From Cyclostephanos tholiformis (taxonomy: Eukaryota; Bacillariophyta; Thalassiosirophyceae; Thalassiosirales; Thalassiosiraceae), in the NCBI GenBank assembly GCA_036939975.1, contig JALLPB010000753.1, positions 1 to 13,159 of the forward strand: DNA of 13,159 nucleotides, read 5' to 3'. The notes below the pieces were generated by a model that was not told the DNA's origin, did no database searches, and saw nothing but the letters and a program-made list of their open reading frames with translations. Position numbers and translations under genes: made by a program. This document shows, piece after piece, positions 1 through 7,904 of this stretch. Each line of letters opens with the position of its first letter. Position 1 is the stretch's first letter.

Positions 1-46
1 TGTCACACCCTAGAACATTAGCTGGTGCTTAAACCCCGACTTGTAC

Positions 47-158
47 GGTAGGTAGGTATCGTAGGTAAGTTACAACTTGTGTACTAGGTAGGTAGGTAGT
101 ATATTTTTATTATTACACGTACGTTCGTTACGTTCGTACGTTCATACGTACGTACATA
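47..158. repeat. Tetranucleotide repeats in the 5' flank (GTAG and ACGT tracts)
   Basis: Two simple-sequence blocks fill most of the flank before the first gene. Positions 47-100 hold interrupted GTAG units, and 116-158 hold ACGT/ACGTTCGT units that are largely self-complementary. Nothing else in 1-190 looks like coding sequence. They are probably ordinary low-complexity promoter-proximal DNA; no transposon ends are visible. Confidence 0.75.
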
Positions 159-190
159 CTGTGGTGACACAAAGATGATATCTAATCCGG

Positions 191-198
191 TATAAATA
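191..198 (+). promoter_or_regulatory. TATA-like box next to the first start codon
   Basis: TATAAATA lies only 3 bases before the ATG at 202. A functional TATA box normally places transcription start about 25-30 bases downstream, which would fall inside the predicted CDS. So either this is just AT-rich leader, or the start codon is misassigned. The next ATG is at 208; after that there is no in-frame ATG before the intron. Confidence 0.25.
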
Positions 199-201
199 AT
201 T

Positions 202-1576
202 ATGACAATGAAGGACGAATACCGCGCCGTCCGACGGCGACTGAAGAAAGTTGCCGAGGAGGTCCTGTCTGGGATAGTCGGAGTCACCGATGGAGATGGT
301 GGCGGTGGCGAGGAGGACGGCGTCGTCGAGCCAACTCCCGCTACTACACCGCAGCAGGAGCAGCTGCAGGTGCCCGAGACCGCATTCGAGTTTTACAGCG
401 ACGGATTACTCGCGACGGCGTTTTTTATCGCCGCCATAATCGCCGCGAGGAGGTGAGTTTTCTCTCTCTCTCTCTCTCTCTCTCTCTTGGTGGCTGATAG
501 GGATTACGATATGAACAACGGCGCGAATTGGTGTCTCGATCCCCGAAATTCGATGGCGCCTGTTTTTGTCGTTGCTGTTGGCGGCACTCCGCGGCCCGCA
601 TCTTACCCCCCCCCCCCCCCCCCCCCCCCCCATTCGATTTGACCACATCATGTCGTGTCATCCCGTGATTGACTCAAAAAGAATGGCATTGAGTAGATCG
701 CATGGCGGCGCCGAAACTACCGTCGTCACCGCATTCTACAGCCTCATCCTATTAACGTCGGCCCTGCGGGGAGTGTGGTTCGTCATTCCCGGCACCGTCT
801 GGGCGCCGTATTACACCCCCCACGCCGTTATGGCGTTCGATCCCAACGAACCGCGATGGGAATTGGAATTCGTCGAAATACTCCTAAATGGTTTGGGATC
901 GCTCTCCCTCTTCAGCATATTCATGCTCATACTCGTTTACTGGGCCGACATACTCAAGAAGTACTTTTACCCCGACGCGCGTCGGTCCAAGCCGATGATA
1001 ACGTTCCTCGTTCTCGTGGGCGCACTCCTCATGGTACAGGTCGCGAACGCCGTCCTTTTCCTGTTTGGGTATTATTCCACCGAGGCGATGGCGCTCGTCA
1101 ACTCCGTCACCCTTTCTGCCGTGAGCGTCGTGTGCGTTTGCGAGATAACCATCTTCTCCCACCGTTTCCGCACCGTCCTCAAGACTCTCGGGGAGATCAA
1201 TCAGGTCCCGACGGAAAGCCAGGTTCGTCGCATAGTCTGGATAACCGTCACCGGGAACCTATTCTTCCTAACTCGCGCGCTGTTGGAGACCACGTTCGCC
1301 GCGCAGCTCGCTGCGTACTGGCATCGGAACGGAAGCGTGGCCGAGACCTTCTCCCACTCGACATGGGACGCGTTCGTTATATTGAAGCACTGGTCGGAAT
1401 TGGCGATACTGGCGTTGATGCTGTACATCCTCCAGAGTCGATTCACGAGTGGCATAGCCGGGGGCGGGGGCGACGGTGGTTCGGGCGTGGGCGGGAATAA
1501 CGGATATCAGGCGGTGCCGGAAACGGACGACCTCGACGACGCGGAGGATACCCCCCCGAAGAAATTATCGGTCTGA
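202..1576 (+). CDS. THH1/TOM1/TOM3-type seven-transmembrane protein (two exons)
   Basis: Model: exon 1 202-452, exon 2 697-1576, 376 aa. Seven hydrophobic segments are visible near residues 64-82, 93-114, 142-167, 184-208, 214-236, 261-286 and 307-330. The pattern fits the THH1/TOM1/TOM3 domain (DUF1084 family). This includes the third helix ending in YWADI at 165-169 and the SQVRRI segment before helix six, whose tail has an arginine and a glutamate (RALLE). Plant relatives are tonoplast or endomembrane proteins best known as host factors for tobamovirus replication; their normal cell role is unclear, so here I infer only an endomembrane protein. Residues 1-60 are a charged, then acidic/proline-rich cytosolic-looking tail, and the C terminus after 335 is Gly/Asp-rich. 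The first helix lies in exon 1 and the others in exon 2, so both exons are needed. Start: ATG at 202 or 208. It is convergent with the next gene, 231 bases apart. Confidence 0.75.
461..486 (+). repeat. (TC)13 microsatellite
   Basis: Thirteen perfect TC units begin eight bases after the 5' splice site of the first gene. Length is likely to vary between alleles. Confidence 0.9.
606..631 (+). repeat. 26-base poly(C) run in an intron
   Basis: An uninterrupted run of C inside the first intron. Such runs are prone to sequencing and assembly length error, so the exact count should not be trusted. Confidence 0.85.
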
Positions 1577-1807
1577 TCGATTTGGGTTCCGACGCGTTCG
1601 ATCGTCGTGGGTTCCAAGAAACTAACAATATTTGGAAGGAACAAACATTTTTTTTATTCATGTACAATTCGACTCATAGAAGGGGTGGAAATTCTTCGAC
1701 GGACGTCCTACGCACGTGGGGACAGATGGGTCACAATTATTTTATCTAAAAACTTAATGAACCATTAGACTCTCTTTAGAAAACTAGAGCTGCCATAGAA
1801 AGTCCAT
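1577..1807. other. Convergent 3' intergenic region
   Basis: These 231 bases separate the stop codons of two convergent genes. I see no good AATAAA on either strand. A T-rich stretch at 1648-1658 and the AT-rich segment 1735-1760 are the only candidates for 3' processing. No coding potential is apparent. Confidence 0.5.
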
Positions 1808-4800
1808 TCAGACCCCAAACTCTCCCATGCCAAGTGAGGCGCTCACCCAGTTGGAGTAATTCTCTCTGAATATTTGCTCTCGCAGCTGGTACTCTTCATC
1901 ATCGAAAACGAGCTCGGCATCATCGTCGTCGTCGACGACATGTGAGGCTACCCGCCAGCCATACTCGTCCTGCTTCCAGTAGCTTTCTAGCGTGGCCTTG
2001 ATTTTATTGTGGACGCAGAACAAATTGTTAACGTCTACCTTGGAACCCCAGGCGTATTTCACCTCGTTCAAGATCATGTGTGGCACTCGCTCATGCCAGT
2101 TTTCTGACAAAACCAAAGCTCCCGATGCCTTGATTGTCAGAATTCCAAGACTCGACATAACATCGATTTCGTGGCGTACGCCCGTCATTGTATCCGACGA
2201 GAGGTGCGAGACGATCCACTCGTCATTTATTTCCGTCGCATCGTCGTCCAGGTTGTGGGCAGATCGCTCCCAGGACTGGCGAAGGCGCGTCATAAGCTCA
2301 TCGTCGAGAATGAAGCGGATATTTTCGAACGATAGAGTTCCGGGCGTTCGTGGGTTACCCTTGAACATCACCTCCTTAGGGAGTGGAGTTGTTAATGTGG
2401 ATCGATGACGCTGCTGCCTGGATGTCAGAAATTTTTTGAGTAGACCGAGGTCAGGTGGAAAGAAACTTCATCCGAACTAAGAATACGATAAGTCGATGCT
2501 CACCATGCGAAGTCAGCATGAGCTGGTTCTGTTGTAGTGTTCAGTAATCATGGGGATGGCATTAGTGGACTGATGAAGGGAGAGTGATTTATCCCCGGGG
2601 CATTTGCCCCTGGTCATGTATTAGCAATCTTACCTTCGAACAGGTGACCATGACAAAGGCTAACGTGATTCAAAATTTCAGCCATGCAGTAAGGGTGAGG
2701 CGCCCACTTTCCATTAATGTTCGAATCGGACGATTTCGCTCGCTTCAACGGCAGTGAGTTGGCATTCGGCGCCATTCGTTTCGCACTACTTTGTACGAGC
2801 GTGTTGAGAGGTACATCATCATCATCGCTATCATCGGAATCCAGAGAAGGGCGTTTGCTGCTTGTCGAGCGAGGTTCTGGCTTAGTCCCTTCTTCCAATT
2901 TGTCCATCATCGATGCTACTGCCGAAAGGATAAGCGTGCACAACGACGGCGGAGCTAACACCGCCTTTTTCATCATCGATGATTGAATAGTCTCCATCTC
3001 GAGGACGAACTCAGCCTCTTCTCTCGTGGCGCTGTTCTCGGCCCGAAGCTTAACGAATCGATCGACGTAAGCCTTCTCCAAGACATTCTTAATCTTCATC
3101 GTCGTTGTTTTTAGGTCCTTCCTAGTCGCATCGACACTAACTCGATTTGTTGCAACCTTAATATCGATTGAATTATCATCGCAAAAACGCCGGACATCCC
3201 TGTAGAGGGGACAGCTCGGATCGCTGACGTAGTCGTGTGACAAGCTGCCGCACCTGCATCCATGGACGGGACGAGCCGCTAGCCGGAGGAAGCTTCGTTG
3301 AGCATCAGTAAGGGAGTCCATCAATTTCGGCGCGTCATCGCCCCCATCCGGAAGATTGGCATACTTCTTCGATTCTTCCTTCCATTCAATTGTCCAATGC
3401 CTTTCGGCTTTCCGTCGCATTTCGGACGCGACATGCTTCGACTCGTGCGCTAGCTTCGCCTCCAATGCCTCGAGGCCGCGTTTTCGGAGGCTCCCTCCGT
3501 ATTCGTCGCTCTTTTGGATGGCGACGAGTGCTTCCTGTTGGGTAACGGAGATCAACGCCCCAGAGAAGAGTCGATGGGGGATGTTCGTCATCCCTCGAAC
3601 CAACGCCCTCCATTCGACGGTCGTGAATTCTCCGGATATCGTCGTCCCGTCTCCGAGGGCACGGAAGGGAATCAAGGGTGAGGCCGGCGGCGGGACGTGG
3701 GTGGGGAGAATAATCGGGCCAGGCACGACGGCCGGGGGAGGCCCTCGTGAGACGACGACGGGACAACCTCCCGAACCGGTCGCCCTCGCAACGGTCAGCG
3801 AGCATAGCACGACGCCGGTATTCGGACACGCGGGGGACGAATCGGAAATGGCCCGAGCGGCGTCGGAGAACGTCGACATCGATCCCTCGCCGACGGGGAT
3901 GCCGTTAATCGACAGGATGACGTCCCCCGGACGCAATCGATTGCCGGCCGTCGCGTACGCGGCCGCGCTCGCGTCCACGACGGCCACGACCCCGTAGCTG
4001 ACGCGCTTCCGACGGGGCTTCCTCGTTTTCGTCGTGGCGAACGACGAACTAGCGGGATGCGACGAGACGGTGGGGGGCGCGACGCCATCGCCGGGAGCGA
4101 CGATCGAGTCGAATTCCCGCGGCACCAGGGCGCTCCTGCACTCGTACCGGAGGGACACGCCGAACCGTTCACCCGCATTCTTTTTCGTGATGCGTATTTC
4201 CATCGAAAGCGCGCGATGGGTGATGCTGTACGGACTGTATGGGTCTAATATCGGGCGCGGATGGAGGGTCGTCGACGCGAGAGTCTGCGCCTTCGCCGGG
4301 ACCGCATGGACCATCATCGGAGACGACAACGACGACGACGTAGGGTACTGCGTGAGCATTCGATGAACGACGCCGGGAGGGTGGTGGGGGAGCGGACCAC
4401 CGTACATGGGATGACGATACGCCGCCCATGGATGGCCGGCCGCTGCCGAGGCAGGTCGGACATGGTACGACGACGCGTACTGCATGTTATCGATGACGGG
4501 ACCTTCGCCGCGGACGTAGGCGCCAGTTGTTATTAGTGGCGCAATTGACGCCGATGATGGGATCGCCGTCGTCGTGTATTGGCGAGGACGTCGATATCCT
4601 CCACACGTCGTCATCGGATTATGGACGGCGTGGTGCATCATGGCGGTCGTAGTTGCATTACTATTATTCGTCGCATTCGCCATCGTCGTCCCGGCCACCA
4701 CGGCATTCACGATGTCGTGCAAGCACGTTCCCACCTCGTACATACGACGACGGATATCGTGGGCCCCCTCCATCATCCTCGCCGACCTTTCCAACCTCCG

Positions 4801-5823
4801 GAGCTCGGCCAACGATCGACGTGCCGCCGTGCGTCGTCGGACTTCCTCCACCTCCTCATTGGATGCGCGCATTTCCACGGTCCGTATCGCGCATTCCATC
4901 GCCTCTCCGACGGAGTAATGCACGCCCGGATTATCGTTCTCGTACGAGATGCGTCGTTCGACCACGACATACAGGTCGTTGATACATCTTTCGACCTCCT
5001 CCCTCCGTCGCTTGCGATCTTCCTCGATCCTGATCGATTCCATCATCAACGCCATACGCCTCGTTTCCTCCTCCTGTTTCATTCGTCGATCCTCCCTTTC
5101 CTTCTGTATCATCGCACGACGCTCGTCGTCCTCCTTCCTTTGGAGGAATAACTTCTTCTTGCGTTGTAATTCGGCGATTTGCGACTTGAGCCTCGTCCTC
5201 AACGACGTGCCCCTGGGGTTGGGAACGGGATTGGCGCGGGTGACGGCCTCGGCAGGATGATGGCGGATGTTACCCCCCGCATCGGATGCGCCGCGTTCGA
5301 CGATGGCGGCGACGTCATCCTCCCCAACGGCGGCGGAGGAGGAGGCGGCGGCGGCGATTCGCGACGACATCGCGCCACCGAACGCGACCAACGACGATCC
5401 GTCGTGGTTGCCAATCCTCCCCTTCTTCGGCGTGGGCGTGACGGATGACGATGACGGCCGGGTGGGAATCGCAGGATGCGGCTTCGTCATCATCGTGGTA
5501 TACGCCGCGGTGGAAGTCGTCGCGTCCGTCTCCTTTCTCGTCCTCTTCTTCGACGACGTTGTCGTCGTCGTCGTCGTCGTCGTCGTCTTGATTTTTGCCA
5601 ACGGAGATGCGGCATGCGACGGCGTATTCGCGGGAGTCGTCGACGTCGATGCAGTCGTGGGAGCCGATGACATGCGTCGGCTTAGGTAGGGATTGACGAC
5701 CACGGCCCGCCTAGGAGGAGGAGGCGGTGGAGGAGGACGCGACGCCGCGGACGGTTGTTGACGATGACCCTCCATTTCGCTCTGTCGCATCCGCATCATC
5801 CTACGACGCTCCTCCTCCACCAT
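1808..5823 (-). CDS. Coiled-coil / PDZ / zinc-knuckle-like protein of unknown function (three exons)
   Basis: Model: exon 1 5823-2634, microexon 2528-2504, exon 3 2417-1808, 1274 aa. In order: proline run (about 30-37); Ser/Thr-rich region with a Thr homopolymer (about 79-90) and a KKRTRK basic cluster (about 92-97), a possible nuclear signal; charged Arg/Glu coiled coil (about 205-365); His/Tyr/Pro-rich linker; a PDZ domain (about 541-675) with FGVSL as its carboxylate-binding loop and LRPGDVILSINGIPVGEG around residue 641, interrupted by a roughly 35-residue basic insert; then C856-x-C858-x4-H863-x7-C871, a zinc-knuckle-like motif; an acidic DSDD patch near 992-1003; and an acidic C-terminal region encoded by exon 3. 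The PDZ domain suggests a scaffold binding peptide C termini. Target, location and pathway cannot be read from sequence. No signal peptide or membrane segment is seen. The exon 3 region could be a separate gene, but the strong donor inside exon 1's open frame and matching phases argue for one gene. Confidence 0.68.
2418..2503 (-). other. Second intron of the PDZ-protein gene
   Basis: The donor is GTGAGC at 2503 and the acceptor is ATCCAG at 2418, 86 bases apart, with a CTGAC branch-like element about 38 bases before the acceptor. An alternative AG at 2466 also keeps the frame and would add 16 residues, but would leave an intron of only 38 bases, so I prefer 2418. Confidence 0.6.
2504..2528 (-). 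other. 25-base microexon of the PDZ-protein gene
   Basis: This short block is flanked by CAACAG (acceptor) and ATG|GTGAGC (donor). It converts the phase left by exon 1 (one base) into the phase needed by exon 3 (two bases), adding EPAHADFA plus a split tryptophan. No AG between 2300 and 2467 lets exon 1 join exon 3 directly in frame, which supports the block being a real exon. Confidence 0.6.
2529..2633 (-). other. First intron of the PDZ-protein gene
   Basis: On the minus strand the donor reads GAAG|GTAAGA (exon ends at 2634, one base into a codon) and the acceptor reads CAACAG at 2529. A CTGAAC branch-point-like element lies shortly before the acceptor. A second AG six bases further on (2523) would keep the frame and remove two residues. 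Length is 105 bases. It contains a 14-base palindrome, GGGGCATTTGCCCC, at 2597-2610. Confidence 0.65.
5555..5586 (-). repeat. CGT/ACG trinucleotide tract coding poly-threonine
   Basis: Near-perfect GTC repeats on the plus strand read as consecutive ACG/ACA codons in the PDZ-protein gene (Thr residues about 79-90). The purity of the codons suggests recent repeat expansion. Confidence 0.8.
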
Positions 5824-6338
5824 ATTATATCCACCCCCCCCCCACCTCCCCCCTCCCTCGTCACTCCTTGACCTGATGATAATCGCTCCACCCCCCCCCG
5901 CGCCGCCCCTGCCTAGGTAACAGGGTGTCCCCGTACTCCAAAAAGGTGCAACGCTCTTTTATCTAATCATGTCGTCCGTGTACAACGATCAGTCATTGCT
6001 CGATATGAAACCGTGCGCGCCATAAATTAATTTTTGATTTTTGCTTCTTTTTTTTTTTTACGCTCACAGGACTCAACATATAGCATCGGAAATAATGGTC
6101 GTCTTTATCATCTTTCCTGGAACTACCGGATCGGAATCTCCTGCAACCCATACACTATTTTCACAATCCTCATTCGTGCTTGAAAGCGGTCGTGTTGAGA
6201 AGAGAGATGGAGAACGCACAACCAACGTTGCTGCGTTGCAATCCTTCACTTCCTTCCCCCCTCCCCAAAAGGTGGGGCCGACTCACGGATCATACCTATA
6301 ATATTGATAAGAATAAGAATAAGAATAAGAATAATATA
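5824..6338. promoter_or_regulatory. Divergent promoter and leader region (PDZ protein / RING protein)
   Basis: About 515 bases separate two divergent start codons, so both promoters should lie here. The left part is C-rich on the plus strand, with runs at 5831-5843 and 5889-5899. The middle turns AT-rich, with CATAAATTAA at 6021-6030 and a T run at 6048-6059. The right end has the ATAAGA repeat before the RING start codon. I see no convincing TATA box or shared regulatory element. Confidence 0.5.
6307..6334 (+). repeat. (ATAAGA)4 hexanucleotide repeat in front of a start codon
   Basis: Four perfect ATAAGA units plus a partial unit end five bases before the RING gene's ATG at 6339. The frame through the repeat is open, so starting at the upstream ATG at 6207 would turn it into a Lys-Asn run. 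I treat it as 5' leader. Confidence 0.8.
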
Positions 6339-7667
6339 ATGCTCGGCTTCATCGAGCTATTCCTTTGCTTGGCGCTGGGATTCCTATTCTACAAGTGCGC
6401 ATACTCGTGCTTGGACGGCTGTCGTCGCCGTCGCGACGATGTCGTAGCCGACGACACCGACGGCAACAATGGCGTCGACGCGGAGATCGGTCTCGGTAAC
6501 AACGACGTCGATACGCGACGTGGGGGGGGGGATGTCAATCCTCCCGTGATTATCGCGCCATCGTCGTCGTGCGTTCCCTCCCCGGAGGACGAGGGGACGA
6601 GGAGGGCCCTGGTCGAGAGGAACCTATTCCGCAGGCGAATACATAGGGAGGAGAGCGTGTGGGAATTGTCTACGTTGCTCGCGCTGTCGAGGGGGGTGGG
6701 GATGGAGTCGGGCGACGGCGATGCTCGTGCCGATCGTGGTGGCGGCGGCGACGGCGGCGGCTTCGGTGGCGAGGCGATGGGATACGACGAGGAATGCGGC
6801 GAGGTGGGAGGGATGTCGTCCCCCGGACGGTACCACGCGCCGATCCCTCCCCCCCAGGCTCTCGCCACCTCCCTTCCCCCCCCCGTCGCCATGGCCGACG
6901 TCGACGACGGTCGAGGAATCCCCGAGGTGCGCGCGCGTCGGGAGGATCTAGTCCACGACGGGGGAATCGTCCCCGACGTCGTCGTCGTCGTCGGACCACG
7001 ATCGACGCTGGACGATTCGACCCCCGTCGATGACGATCGCGACGACGCGTCATGGTCCTCCACCACCGTGGCAGTCGTCGTCGCCGACTCTCCCGTTTCG
7101 ACGAAGAAGACGAAGAAGACGAAGACGACGACGACGACAACGGCGCCTCGCATCCCGACGTCCGCGATGACAACTCGACAGTCGCGTATGATACATCGAT
7201 CGTCGAGGGACGACGGCGTTTCGGGGGACGTACCTGCGGTAATAGAGGGGGCATCGTCGTCGTTGTTCGTGACGGGAACGACGACGCGACGTATCGACGA
7301 CGTGGCAGGCGACGACTGTCGCGTGGCATCCACCTCGACGACGACGAAAACGACCAAGACGACTGCGACTACGACGCCGCGAATGACGACGGGACACAAA
7401 ATGGAATGCTCCATCTGCCTCGATCAATTCTCGCCCGGGGACGAGATCGCATGGGCCAAGGACGGCGGCGATCTTCCAACCTCGAATAATTATCATTCCG
7501 CCGCCGTCAACGACGGCGCTGGCGAAATGATGATGGGATGCGATCACATCTTTCACGGGCGATGCCTCGTCGCTTGGCTGCAGCATCACGACGAATGTCC
7601 ATTGTGCAGGAGGACGTTGGTCCATGCGGATGCCGACGTTAGATTTGCCGGTTGGGATATGAGATGA
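6339..7667 (+). CDS. Membrane-anchored RING-H2 protein, probable E3 ubiquitin ligase
   Basis: This model gives a 442-aa protein in a single exon. Residues about 1-24 form one hydrophobic helix followed by a Cys/Arg-rich stretch, a likely signal anchor. The middle (about 30-350) is low-complexity and rich in Asp, Gly, Ser and Thr, and looks disordered. The C-terminal RING-H2 has C357-x2-C360, C401-x-H403-x2-H406-x2-C409 and C420-x2-C423, with the W413 and P421 usual at the E2 contact. This is the layout of ATL-like ligases, which pass ubiquitin from an E2 to a substrate at a membrane; substrate and membrane are unknown. The 40 residues between C360 and C401 slightly exceed the usual upper spacing and include a Gly/Asp/Ala-rich insert with no splice signals. 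The ATG at 6339 is chosen because it puts the hydrophobic anchor at the N terminus. An upstream in-frame ATG at 6207 would add 44 unremarkable residues. Divergent from the PDZ-protein gene and convergent with DRC11. Confidence 0.78.
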   Translation: MLGFIELFLCLALGFLFYKCAYSCLDGCRRRRDDVVADDTDGNNGVDAEIGLGNNDVDTRRGGGDVNPPVIIAPSSSCVPSPEDEGTRRALVERNLFRRRIHREESVWELSTLLALSRGVGMESGDGDARADRGGGGDGGGFGGEAMGYDEECGEVGGMSSPGRYHAPIPPPQALATSLPPPVAMADVDDGRGIPEVRARREDLVHDGGIVPDVVVVVGPRSTLDDSTPVDDDRDDASWSSTTVAVVVADSPVSTKKTKKTKTTTTTTAPRIPTSAMTTRQSRMIHRSSRDDGVSGDVPAVIEGASSSLFVTGTTTRRIDDVAGDDCRVASTSTTTKTTKTTATTTPRMTTGHKMECSICLDQFSPGDEIAWAKDGGDLPTSNNYHSAAVNDGAGEMMMGCDHIFHGRCLVAWLQHHDECPLCRRTLVHADADVRFAGWDMR

Positions 7668-7676
7668 CGAAAAGAA

Positions 7677-7682
7677 AATAAA
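7677..7682 (+). terminator. Possible polyadenylation signal of the RING gene
   Basis: AATAAA lies 9 bases after the stop codon, followed by an A-rich stretch. The match is exact, but the region is so A-rich that it could be chance, and algae often lack a strict signal. Confidence 0.35.
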
Positions 7683-7846
7683 AAAAAATAATAAGAGCGA
7701 GATAATTTGATTCATAGTGTGAGGGTAAATAGATATGTAATTGTTGGATTCTACAAAAATGAAGTGTCCGAAGGCAGAAATAGACTTTTAGTAGTATACG
7801 AGGGACCATATAGGGCTTGAAGCGATGAATCATTAAGCGTATAAAG

Positions 7847-7852
7847 TTTAAT
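7847..7852 (-). terminator. Possible polyadenylation signal of the DRC11 gene
   Basis: On the minus strand ATTAAA occurs about 53 bases after the DRC11 stop codon. It lies in the 237-base convergent region 7668-7904, where I see no coding sequence. Confidence 0.3.
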
Positions 7853-7904
7853 ACTTTGCATGTTAAAGTCATTCTTTTTCTCTTTGTAAGGTCCATCCCG
7901 CCGA

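Larger units (their letters stand above)
453..696 (+). other. Intron of the TOM1-like gene, with microsatellites
   Basis: The donor is AG|GTGAGT at 453. The most likely acceptor is TAG at 694-696. AG at 680-681 and 692-693 would also keep the frame, adding four or one residues more. Inside lie a (TC)13 tract at 461-486 and a run of 26 C at 606-631. The reading frame of exon 2 meets a stop at 512-514, so the acceptor must be downstream of that. The splice phase is two bases before and one base after. Confidence 0.7.

Noticed and set aside
566..681. N-terminal extension of the TOM1-like exon 2 through the poly(C) run
   Set aside because: It begins at a TTG, includes a proline run from the C tract and lacks the first helix, which lies in exon 1. 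It is intronic.
1808..2371. Separate 187-aa gene on the minus strand
   Set aside because: Its open frame extends upstream to 2467, and a strong donor at the end of the large upstream frame plus a phase-repairing microexon make it the last exon of the PDZ-protein gene.
3356..3997. Plus-strand frame of 213 aa inside the PDZ-protein gene
   Set aside because: It lies opposite the PDZ domain coding sequence and shows no recognisable domain or start context.
6389..7414. Long antisense frame (341 aa) opposite the RING gene
   Set aside because: It is a composition shadow: Ser/Thr/Val-rich with no domain, while the sense strand carries a complete RING-H2.
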